Below are positions 1 through 5,672 of a DNA stretch of 10,858 nucleotides, piece after piece (position 1 is the first letter of the stretch; the number at the start of each line of letters is the position of its first letter). The position numbers were made by a program, and so were the translations under genes. Source of the stretch: Planctomycetota bacterium (lineage in GTDB: Bacteria; Planctomycetota; Phycisphaerae; WQYP01); NCBI GenBank assembly GCA_021828925.1, contig JAJZCT010000055.1, forward strand, positions 1-10,858. Direction: 5' to 3'. The notes under the pieces were generated by a model. That model had not been told where the DNA came from, searched no databases, and was given only the letters and a program-made list of their open reading frames with translations.

Positions 1-231
1 CCAGCCATCGGGCAAGGAGTCGTCGAAAACGCCGGGCAGAGGACCAAATGCGCGGTCGGTGTGTTCGATCAGACCGCTCCGGGCGGGCAGTTTGAAGGGA
101 GACAGTTCCAGACCGGTCTGCAGAAACTTGGCATCGTACTGAAAGTAGATGCGCCGATCCTGCTCGGCGAGTGTGCCGACAGGCAGCACCTCACCGGGGC
201 GGCGTTGCAGCTTGACCGTCAATTGTCTCAT
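1..231 (-). CDS. hipA: HipA-type toxin kinase, N-terminal fragment (cut by window edge)
   Basis: Only the first 77 codons are present; the gene continues past the left edge. The translation starts MRQLTVKLQRR and contains VGTLAEQDRRIYFQYDA at about 18-34, then GLELSPFKLP at about 40-49 and FGPLPGVFDDSLPDGW at the end. These are hallmarks of the HipA N-terminal subdomain (couple_hipA), which precedes the kinase domain. HipA proteins are Ser/Thr kinases that induce dormancy, in E. coli by phosphorylating glutamyl-tRNA synthetase, and are neutralised by HipB. The catalytic part lies outside, so activity cannot be judged. The ATG overlaps the stop of the upstream antitoxin gene in an ATGA arrangement, which indicates translational coupling and fixes the start. 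Family identity is secure; the substrate is unknown. Confidence 0.9.
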   Translation of the reverse strand, partial: MRQLTVKLQRRPGEVLPVGTLAEQDRRIYFQYDAKFLQTGLELSPFKLPARSGLIEHTDRAFGPLPGVFDDSLPDGW

Positions 232-542
232 CGCACCCCCCGCTTCCTGTCCTGGAAATGCGTGACACGAGATTCCAGTTCCGCAATAGACGATGCGGGC
301 GGCGGCTGGAGTACGTCGGCGAGTTCGGCAAGCCGGCCCAGTGCGCCGCAAAGTCTCAGCACGTTCTCGACCGAAGTTTGGCCCGTTCGTTCGTAGCGTC
401 GAATGGTCGGCAAGGATACGCCGGACCGCCTGGCCAGCGTCTCCTGCTTCCATCCCTGCCGCAAGCGTTCGGCTCGAATGCGTCCAGCCAGCAGCCGGGC
501 CACTTCGCCGGGCGTGTACAACTGGATTGGCGGGTTGGCCAT
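228..542 (-). CDS. hipB: HipB-like XRE-family antitoxin / autorepressor
   Basis: This 104-residue protein has an XRE/Cro-C1 helix-turn-helix at about residues 17-60 (RIRAERLRQGWKQETLARRS, then GVSLPTIRRYERTG). It sits directly upstream of hipA with a four-base overlap, as HipB antitoxins do. By family knowledge it should bind and inhibit HipA and repress the operon. An in-frame ATG at 569 would add nine residues (MICNFRGIY), but it lies immediately after the predicted -10 box, before the expected transcription start, and lacks a Shine-Dalgarno. I chose the ATG at 542, which has GGGGAA about seven bases upstream. The C-terminal tail beyond about residue 80 is proline- and charge-rich and probably contacts the toxin (inference). 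Confidence 0.87.
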   Translation of the reverse strand: MANPPIQLYTPGEVARLLAGRIRAERLRQGWKQETLARRSGVSLPTIRRYERTGQTSVENVLRLCGALGRLAELADVLQPPPASSIAELESRVTHFQDRKRGVR

Positions 543-569
543 ATAGATTCCCCGAAAGTTACATATCAT

Positions 570-598
570 ATTTTATCGTCTACAGTCATTATTTGCAA
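570..598 (-). promoter_or_regulatory. Predicted sigma70-type promoter of the hipBA operon
   Basis: On the minus strand, TTGCAA (598-593) and TAAAAT (575-570) are separated by exactly 17 bases, matching the -35/-10 consensus at 4/6 and 5/6. The expected transcription start near 563 leaves about 20 bases of leader before the ATG at 542. The stretch is strongly AT-rich compared with the flanking genes. ATCATAT at 565-571 and ATATGAT at 611-617 form an inverted pair on both sides of the promoter and could be HipB half-sites, but they do not match the E. coli TATCC-N8-GGATA operator. Confidence 0.55.
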
Positions 599-764
599 TT
601 AACATACCATATATGATCGTTAAGTTTTCGCATTCTGGCCGTTTGAAATTGGGGTGGCGGCGCGGATTCTACTGCGGCGCAGTTCCCCCCTCCCGACGCG
701 AGCTAAATCCGGGCACAGACGATTTGGTCAGAGAGGCACCAGCGAGGAGAGACTCAATAAAAGA

Positions 765-792
765 TTGGGCGAATTCGCTCGCCGGCTATAAT
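765..792 (+). promoter_or_regulatory. Predicted promoter with palindromic spacer upstream of the 159-aa gene
   Basis: A perfect TATAAT at 787-792 is preceded at 16 bases by TTGGGC (765-770), a weak -35. Between them lies GCGAATTCGC (769-778), a perfect 10-bp palindrome, overlapped by the inverted pair GGCGA (768-772) and TCGCC (779-783). A dyad placed between -35 and -10 is a typical repressor position. The rest of 620-856 holds no convincing gene: the open frame across it has no ribosome binding site and no recognisable protein character. Confidence 0.45.
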
Positions 793-856
793 GGGTATCG
801 ATTTAGTAAAATGACCGACGGCAACCTCGGCTCGCGACCTCGAATGGAGAGACTAT

Positions 857-1336
857 ATGGGTTCACCTGCAACAAGCCCGGCTGAAATGATGCGAGAAAT
901 GCGCACCGGTTGGCTTACGCGGATTCCCGAAAAAGGCAACGGTTCAAATAACGGTGAGGTTGTTGCTGTGGTCATGGATTGGCCTGTGGGTGAGCAAATT
1001 GTGTCGGTACTCTCCTCCTCCGGAGGTGATGCGAGCCTTTACACGACCTCCACTTTTGGCATTATTGGCGGCGGTGGTCACGAGAGAGTCCGCGAGGCCG
1101 CCATTGCGTTTACTCGCTGCGCGGAGCACTTTCTAAGTATTACCGGACCCACCACCGCCTTTCCCTACCCGGACGGGCAGACACTGCGCTTTTACATGGT
1201 AACACCATCCGGGGTACGTACCGTTTCATTCCCTTTAACCGCGACCGAGCAAGCAGATACTCCGGCGAGAGCTTTGTTCGCATACGGGCAGCAGGTCGTG
1301 ACTGAATTGAGAAACATTACGCCAAACCAGAAATGA
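857..1336 (+). CDS. Conserved-looking hypothetical protein, 159 aa
   Basis: I do not recognise a named family. GGAGAG at 846-851 sits five bases before the ATG at 857, supporting this start, and a TATAAT box lies about 65 bases upstream. The protein has no signal peptide, no membrane segment and a single cysteine (Cys88). The N-terminal 30 residues look flexible. A compact domain follows from about 33: beta-like GEVVAVVMDWP, then a glycine-rich turn FGIIGGGGHERVREAA at 68-82 leading into a helix, and a second beta-rich half with FPYPDGQTLRFYMVTPSGVRT at about 102-122. Alternating hydrophobic patterning and the strong Shine-Dalgarno argue that it is real. No neighbour is close enough to suggest an operon. 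The role is unknown; I assign none. Confidence 0.75.
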   Translation: MGSPATSPAEMMREMRTGWLTRIPEKGNGSNNGEVVAVVMDWPVGEQIVSVLSSSGGDASLYTTSTFGIIGGGGHERVREAAIAFTRCAEHFLSITGPTTAFPYPDGQTLRFYMVTPSGVRTVSFPLTATEQADTPARALFAYGQQVVTELRNITPNQK

Positions 1337-1713
1337 CCCCGCACTCCCTCCGCGGCAGCCCGCAATGCCTTCTGCCACAAAGATGCGGCCAACGATTCAT
1401 GTTTTGTGGTTTTCGCAATGTGCCGGCCTGGCATTGCCATTCCGCGGCTCGGCGATAGCATATGGTTTTGCTTGTGTTCGACGGAACTGTTGGTTCCGAA
1501 TCCGGGCGTACAAAATTTGGGATAGTGGAAATCGTGCTTGAGGACCTTGCGGAATCGGGGAAGTCGGTGGCAGAGCTGGTGTAGCAGAGCAGCTCTCATA
1601 AACCATCTTATTTTATAGCACGGTTTGCTTGTTGCGAGAGCAGGCCGGATGGTGGGAATACCAATGACTGAAGGCTCGTTGTGGTGGTGCGAAGTTGACT
1701 CCCTTGTGGGGGA
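1337..1713. other. 377-base gap without a convincing gene
   Basis: The minus-strand open frames here (to about 1599 and 1606) lack ribosome binding sites and show arginine-, histidine- and proline-rich composition typical of spurious frames. A 40-codon plus-strand frame at 1462-1584 (starting MVLLVFDGTVG, later FGIVEIVLEDLAESGKSVAEL) has a protein-like composition but no Shine-Dalgarno; it could be a small protein or a decayed gene remnant. A 7-bp stem AGAGCTG/CAGCTCT (1572-1578 with 1590-1596, 11-base loop) overlaps its end without a U-tract. No transposase fragment is recognised. Confidence 0.5.
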
Positions 1714-2367
1714 ATGAGATTGATGCAGTTGATCACACTAATCGTGGCAATGGGCGTGGCCGCGGGGCTGCTGCGCTCCCCGTTTGTGAAAGGCTGGTGG
1801 GGAGAATTCCAGGTAAATGCGGCGCTCCGCCTGTTCTTGAGCCGAAAGAGGTACCATTTAATCAAAAATATTACCGTCCGATCGGATAACGGAACAACGC
1901 AGATCGATCACATCATTGTTTCAGCCTACGGATTATTTGTAATCGAGACAAAAAATATGAGCGGCTGGATTTTTGGTACAGACCGTGACTCGCAGTGGAC
2001 ACAGAAATTCCGGAGAAAATCGTTTCAATTTCAAAACCCGCTTCGACAAAATTTCAAACATGCGGCAGTGTTATCCGAGGTACTGGGTCTGCGACGGGGA
2101 GTAATCAAATCGGTTGTTGTATTTGTCGGAAGCGCCCGCTTTAAACGGCAGGTTCCGGCAAATGTAACGAATGTTGGCGGGTGCATCCGCTACATTGCCT
2201 CGTGCAGGGAGACGTTGCTGACCGATGGAGAAGTCCATCGTGTATTGGAATTGCTGAAATCCGTTCGACTTGACGCGAGTTTCCGTACGCACCGAGATCA
2301 CGTGCGACTGCTCCGCAATCGGCTTTCAACGGATAAAAAAAATCACGCCCGCAAGCAAAAAATGTAA
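1714..2367 (+). CDS. NERD (nuclease-related) domain protein with N-terminal membrane segment
   Basis: The 217-residue product begins with a hydrophobic stretch (about 4-20, MQLITLIVAMGVAAGLL) that probably anchors it in the inner membrane. The NERD domain spans about 26-125: KGWWGEFQV at 26-34, TQIDHIIVSAYGLFVIETK at 62-80, then GWIFG, a W-Q pair and FQNPLRQNFKH at 106-116. Asp65, Glu78 and Lys80 fit the restriction-endonuclease-like D/ExK core known for NERD. A basic region of about 90 residues follows. Many NERD proteins end in a topoisomerase-type C4 zinc finger; here the C-terminus is lysine-rich with no CxxC pair. GGGGGA abuts the ATG at 1714; it is better spaced for the in-frame ATG at 1723, so translation may begin three codons later. 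Substrate and physiological role are unknown. Confidence 0.87.
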   Translation: MRLMQLITLIVAMGVAAGLLRSPFVKGWWGEFQVNAALRLFLSRKRYHLIKNITVRSDNGTTQIDHIIVSAYGLFVIETKNMSGWIFGTDRDSQWTQKFRRKSFQFQNPLRQNFKHAAVLSEVLGLRRGVIKSVVVFVGSARFKRQVPANVTNVGGCIRYIASCRETLLTDGEVHRVLELLKSVRLDASFRTHRDHVRLLRNRLSTDKKNHARKQKM

Positions 2368-2688
2368 AAGCCCGTGATGTACCGCTTTCCCCGGGTTGCG
2401 GAGAAACAATGGTCCATTGCGTGGCACAAAACAGGCCCGAAGCAGGAAGCGGATTCTGGGGTGATCGAGGTTGTCGGGGGGCCGGGGTTACCGCTCCCTT
2501 ACGGTCGCGGCTCGGATTTGGGAAACACACACAGCTTGGATATGGGAAACGCACACGGCTCGGATATGGGTAACACATGCGCCTCGGATTTGAGAAGCGC
2601 ATTCGGATCGGGTGGTGGTGTGGGTCCGATGGAGGCGCGGTTTGAGGGGTGGTATGCGTTGGCTTGAGGTGCGACTGGGACCTGCGGG
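2368..2688. other. Non-coding gap with repeat structure
   Basis: Several frames on both strands stay open here mainly because the tandem repeat has a period divisible by three; none has a ribosome binding site or a domain. The gap holds a GC-rich core at 2491-2510 and the 24-bp tandem repeats at 2510-2605. A weak inverted pair, ATCACG (about 2341-2346) and CGTGAT downstream of the NERD stop, has a long A-rich loop and no T-tract, so I do not call it a terminator. Confidence 0.55.
2510..2605. repeat. Degenerate 24-bp tandem repeat, four copies
   Basis: Units are 2510-2533, 2534-2557, 2558-2581 and 2582-2605. They share a core like CTCGGATATGGGAAACGCAC: CTCGGATTTGGGAA, CTTGGATATGGGAA, CTCGGATATGGGTA and CTCGGATTTGAGAA in order. 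A partial fifth unit (GATCGG) may start at 2606. The first unit follows directly on the GC-rich core at 2491-2510. Divergence grows towards the last copy. Read as protein the units give an eight-residue periodicity in every frame, which is why long spurious frames cross it. Confidence 0.85.
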
Positions 2689-2717
2689 ATGACAAAATCG
2701 GTGCGGTGAGTTATTCT
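2689..2717 (+). promoter_or_regulatory. Predicted sigma70-type promoter of the DUF3467/UDG pair
   Basis: ATGACA (2689-2694, 5/6 to the -35 consensus) and TATTCT (2712-2717, 4/6 to the -10) are separated by exactly 17 bases. The expected start near 2724 leaves a leader of about 36 bases that includes the Shine-Dalgarno at 2748-2752. Confidence 0.5.
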
Positions 2718-2759
2718 CGTGGGTCTTGAGTTTACGTGTTTTCTAACAGGAGTTTGGAA

Positions 2760-3107
2760 ATGTCTGATAATAATGTTCCACCGGTTCAACCGCCCGCAAC
2801 CAACCCGCCAGCAGGTGAGGCCGCCGGCCAGCAGATGCAGTTGCAGATCCGTGAAGAAAAGATGAACACGGTATTCAGCAATATCTTCCGCTTAAGCGCA
2901 ACGCAGGAAGATCTGTTTCTCGATTTTGCGGTCAATATGCAGCATCATGACAAGCCCAACACGGTGGTCATGGATGTTAACACCCGCGTGGCGATGAGCT
3001 TTTATGCCGCCAAGCGTCTGGCGCTGGGTTTAAGCCAGGCCGTGCAACGCTATGAACAGGTTTATGGTCCGATTCAGCTTGATCCGCGGCAACGCGGGGC
3101 GCGGTAA
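2760..3107 (+). CDS. DUF3467 family protein, 115 aa
   Basis: After a disordered proline/alanine-rich head (1-25), residues about 27-105 match the DUF3467 pattern as I know it: MNTVFSNIFRLSATQEDLFLDFA at 35-57, an acidic/hydrophobic strand VMDVNTRVAMS, then a helix FYAAKRLALGLSQAVQRYEQVYGPI at 81-105. Members are small, soluble and of unknown biochemical role; I assign none. AGGAG at 2748-2752 lies seven bases before the ATG at 2760, so I prefer this start to the upstream in-frame ATG at 2736, which precedes the Shine-Dalgarno. The uracil-DNA glycosylase gene starts 29 bases downstream on the same strand with no terminator between, so the two are probably co-transcribed. Confidence 0.88.
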   Translation: MSDNNVPPVQPPATNPPAGEAAGQQMQLQIREEKMNTVFSNIFRLSATQEDLFLDFAVNMQHHDKPNTVVMDVNTRVAMSFYAAKRLALGLSQAVQRYEQVYGPIQLDPRQRGAR

Positions 3108-3136
3108 ATAACGCCCGATGAGAAAGTAGCGGCCTG

Positions 3137-4117
3137 ATGGATATGCAAGCTGCACAGTATGGAGCCCGATTGTGGCTTCAAACCGACGCCGCCTTTGGTC
3201 TGCGCGAAGTGCCGCTGGCATTGCCCAAACCAACGGTATCCAGCACGGGCAAAATTACCGGCAGACCGGTGCAGACGGCCACGGTGCCGGGGCGAAGTGC
3301 GTATCGGCCCGCGCCGCCAGTGGCTCCGCGGGCTGTGGCACCTCCGACACCACCATCGCCAGCGCGTGCGGTGGCAATGCCGCCGGCGGAGTTTCGTCGG
3401 CCTGCGGCACATACATTGGCTGGCAGCCAGGGAGCTGATATTCCACGAACGGTAAAACTTCCACCGATTCCCGATGTGCCCATCGATGCCTTAGAAGCCA
3501 TCAGCGATGCGGATAAAGCGTCATTGCTGGCGGAATTGCAGCAGCAGGTGATCGCGGCGCTGACGCCGCATCTTTCCGAAATTGCCACCAAAGTGGTTTT
3601 CGGTGATGGTGATCCGGCGGCCAAGCTGATGTTTGTCGGTGAGGGACCGGGCATTGAGGAAGACAGAACCGGCATTCCATTTGTGGGTCGCTCCGGCCAG
3701 CTTCTGGACAAGATGATTGTTGCCATGGGATTAAACCGGAAAACGGTGTACATCGGCAATGTGGTGAAGCTTCGCGCTGCGGAAGCTGATCCGGATACGG
3801 GCCGGTTGCGCGACCGCCCGCCCACGCCGGCGGAAGTGGCGTTGAACATTCCCTGGCTGCACCGGCAAATTGAAATTATCCGCCCCCGGGTAATTGTGAC
3901 GCTCGGCGCGCCGGCACTAAAGTATCTCACCGGCACAACCGAGGGAATCAGCCGCCTGCGCGGGACATGGATGACCTATCGCGGGGTGCCGCTGATGCCG
4001 ACATATCATCCGTCATTTCTGCTGCGGGCCTACACGCCGGAAAATCGCGCCAAGGTATGGGGAGATTTGCAGCAGGTCATGACCAAGCTGGGATTACCGC
4101 CGGCACAAACGAAATAG
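3137..4117 (+). CDS. Family-4-type uracil-DNA glycosylase lacking Fe-S cysteines
   Basis: Family-4 uracil-DNA glycosylases excise uracil from DNA to start base-excision repair. The catalytic domain covers about 128-320 of 326 residues: FVGEGPGIEEDRTGIPFVGR at 166-185, the VYIGNVVK strand at 204-211, VIVTLGAPA at 252-260, ISRLRG at 271-276 and MPTYHPSFLLR at 287-297. Residues 1-125 form a proline/alanine-rich, probably disordered extension. Standard members bind a 4Fe-4S cluster through four cysteines; the equivalent places here are about Ala141, Pro144, Leu212 (NVVKL instead of NVVKC) and Asn237, and the whole protein contains no cysteine. The loop after Lys211 is about nine residues longer than usual. 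The KRRIH segment of the crosslinking UdgX type is absent. The Shine-Dalgarno is weak (GAGAAAG near 3120), so the start is less certain; translation may be coupled to the DUF3467 gene. Confidence 0.9.
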   Translation: MDMQAAQYGARLWLQTDAAFGLREVPLALPKPTVSSTGKITGRPVQTATVPGRSAYRPAPPVAPRAVAPPTPPSPARAVAMPPAEFRRPAAHTLAGSQGADIPRTVKLPPIPDVPIDALEAISDADKASLLAELQQQVIAALTPHLSEIATKVVFGDGDPAAKLMFVGEGPGIEEDRTGIPFVGRSGQLLDKMIVAMGLNRKTVYIGNVVKLRAAEADPDTGRLRDRPPTPAEVALNIPWLHRQIEIIRPRVIVTLGAPALKYLTGTTEGISRLRGTWMTYRGVPLMPTYHPSFLLRAYTPENRAKVWGDLQQVMTKLGLPPAQTK

Positions 4118-4118
4118 A

Positions 4119-4133
4119 ACCGGCATATCCGGT
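4119..4133. terminator. Small hairpin between convergent genes (possible bidirectional terminator)
   Basis: ACCGG (4119-4123), loop CATAT, CCGGT (4129-4133) form a five-bp GC-rich stem just after the UDG stop codon and 18 bases beyond the end of the convergent outer-membrane gene. There is no T-tract on either side, so intrinsic termination is uncertain. Confidence 0.25.
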
Positions 4134-4151
4134 CCGGCGGCTTCGCGCGGA

Positions 4152-5648
4152 TTATCGATTCTTTTCCGTTGCGGCGGTGGCTGCAGGCTCCGGTTCCCAG
4201 CCGCCGCCAAGGGCCTTATACAATGCCACCAGATCGGTGGAGACGGCGGATTGGCTTTGTACCAGAGCATCCTGCGAGGCATACAGGGCCTGCTGGGCGG
4301 TCAGCACGTTAAGAAAATCAGTCAGGCCATTTTCATACAATTGCGTTGCGTACTTTACAGCATTCTGATTCTGCGCCACGGCCTGAAGCAGCAGCTTTTC
4401 ATGAAGCTGTTCGCGGGTATACGCGGCCAGGGCGCTGTTGACATCATACAGTGCCTGCAGCACCGTCTGGCGATAATTCAAAAAGGCCTGAATCCGGATT
4501 GCCTTCTGCTGATTGATATTGGATTGCACCTGTCCCCAATTTAGAATTGACCAGGAAACGCCCGGCCCGATGCCATAGGTGAGGCTGTTGGCGTCAAACC
4601 ATTTGGCGGCATCGGAAGCGGCGAAACCAAGATTGCCGTTGATGGTAAATTGCGGAAATAAATTTCCCTCCGCAACACCGACATTGGCCGTGGCGGCGGC
4701 ATATTGTTCTTCAGCCTGACGGACATCGGGCCGGCGCAACAGCAATTGACCGGGAAGCCCGATGGGAACCACCGGCGGCACACCGGGAATGGCTTTGGGA
4801 ACCGCCAATTGCTTTTCCAGCGCCTGCGGCGGCTGACCGAGCAGAATGGCGATGGCGTAAAACAGTTGCTTTTCCTGAATTCGTAATACGGGCAATTGGC
4901 CCGCGGTGGTAGCCAGTTGAGCTTCGGCCTGAGCCAAAGCCAGCGAAGTGCTGAGTCCCCCGCCGATCTGCTGTTTTAAAATCGCCGCGGTACTTTGCTG
5001 AGTTTTAAGATTGGCATAGGTAACCGCGATCTGACGCTGTACGCCGCGCAGGGTCATGTAATCATTGGCAAGTTCGCTTAACAAAGTAACCCACACGCCC
5101 CGCCGGTTCTCAATGGCCGCGCGATAATTGGCGTTTGCGGCCTGAATACCGCGGCGAATCTGACCGAAGAAATCCAATTCCCATGTGGCATCAAATCCGG
5201 CCTGATACAAGTCGCTTTCCGATGGCCCGAAGCTTCCACCGCTTCCAATATTTTTACTGGCTCTGCTGTGCTGGTAGGAGCCAGTCGCATTGACAAAAGG
5301 TCCGAGGTTGGCGGCGGTGGCGTTACGAATTTCCCGTGCCGCGATGATCTGCTGGGTTGCTTCCTGCAGCGTAAGATTGCTGCGGGCGGCCTGTTGAACC
5401 AGCGCCGTGAGTTCGGGATCGTGGAAATTCTCCCACCACTGCGCCAGATGCGCTGGAGCATCGGTAACCTTGCTGATCGGTGCGGCCAGGCTGGCGCGAG
5501 CGGTGGTGGCGGGATGCGGGCGAGCGGAAGCGGCCCAGTCGGCGGGCATGGTGGTTTTCGGCTGGCGCACACTGGGACCGACCATGCACCCGCCAAGCAA
5601 AGCGCAACTTGATATCATGGCAACGGCCAGGGAAGTATGAAATCGCAT
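4152..5648 (-). CDS. RND/MacAB-type outer-membrane channel lipoprotein (NodT/OprM family)
   Basis: The 498-residue product is a TolC-like outer-membrane efflux channel that should trimerise and dock with the adaptor encoded upstream. It has a lipoprotein signal peptide: basic start, hydrophobic core, and lipobox LGGC with the lipidated Cys21. After MVGPSVRQP comes the family's N-terminal segment ending in W (PADW), then two outer-membrane efflux repeats, about 65-260 and 290-480, each an alpha-hairpin half-barrel. Typical elements are WWENFHDPELTALVQQAARSN early in repeat one, and LLRRPDVRQAEEQYAAATANVG and FPQFTINGNLGF at the start of repeat two. Length is normal for the family. GGAG lies seven bases before the ATG at 5648. 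It is the last gene of the pump operon, 24 bases after the permease. The transported substrate is unknown. Confidence 0.94.
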   Translation of the reverse strand: MRFHTSLAVAMISSCALLGGCMVGPSVRQPKTTMPADWAASARPHPATTARASLAAPISKVTDAPAHLAQWWENFHDPELTALVQQAARSNLTLQEATQQIIAAREIRNATAANLGPFVNATGSYQHSRASKNIGSGGSFGPSESDLYQAGFDATWELDFFGQIRRGIQAANANYRAAIENRRGVWVTLLSELANDYMTLRGVQRQIAVTYANLKTQQSTAAILKQQIGGGLSTSLALAQAEAQLATTAGQLPVLRIQEKQLFYAIAILLGQPPQALEKQLAVPKAIPGVPPVVPIGLPGQLLLRRPDVRQAEEQYAAATANVGVAEGNLFPQFTINGNLGFAASDAAKWFDANSLTYGIGPGVSWSILNWGQVQSNINQQKAIRIQAFLNYRQTVLQALYDVNSALAAYTREQLHEKLLLQAVAQNQNAVKYATQLYENGLTDFLNVLTAQQALYASQDALVQSQSAVSTDLVALYKALGGGWEPEPAATAATEKNR

Positions 5649-5672
5649 GATGATTCTCCAATCGCACCATAA

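Noticed and set aside
613..885. 90-codon plus-strand frame, including a 24-codon piece from 811, ahead of the 159-residue gene
   Set aside because: Starts in the hip promoter region without a ribosome binding site and overlaps the start of a gene with a good one; a leader peptide at 811-885 is possible but unsupported.
1192..1606. Two minus-strand frames (135 and 69 codons) between the unknown gene and the NERD gene
   Set aside because: No Shine-Dalgarno, composition atypical for protein, and one overlaps the end of the well-supported 159-residue gene.
2491..2605. CRISPR array
   Set aside because: Units are contiguous, 24 bp, degenerate and without unique spacers; no cas gene is nearby.
2374..2667. 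97-codon plus-strand open frame over the repeat region (GSDLGNTH-like octapeptides)
   Set aside because: The octapeptide repetition follows from the 24-bp DNA repeat; similar frames are open on the other strand and there is no Shine-Dalgarno or domain outside the repeats.
2141..2695. 184-codon minus-strand open frame across the tandem repeats
   Set aside because: It runs antisense through the C-terminal third of the NERD gene, has no ribosome binding site, is proline/arginine-rich, and stays open only because the repeat period is divisible by three.
1..2700. A named multi-gene defence island
   Set aside because: HipBA, an unknown protein and a NERD protein are separated by long gaps, with no operon linkage and no integrase, transposase or recognised defence core gene.
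3178..3936. 252-codon minus-strand open frame
   Set aside because: Fully antisense to the uracil-DNA glycosylase gene, whose protein motifs are unmistakable; a GC-bias shadow frame.
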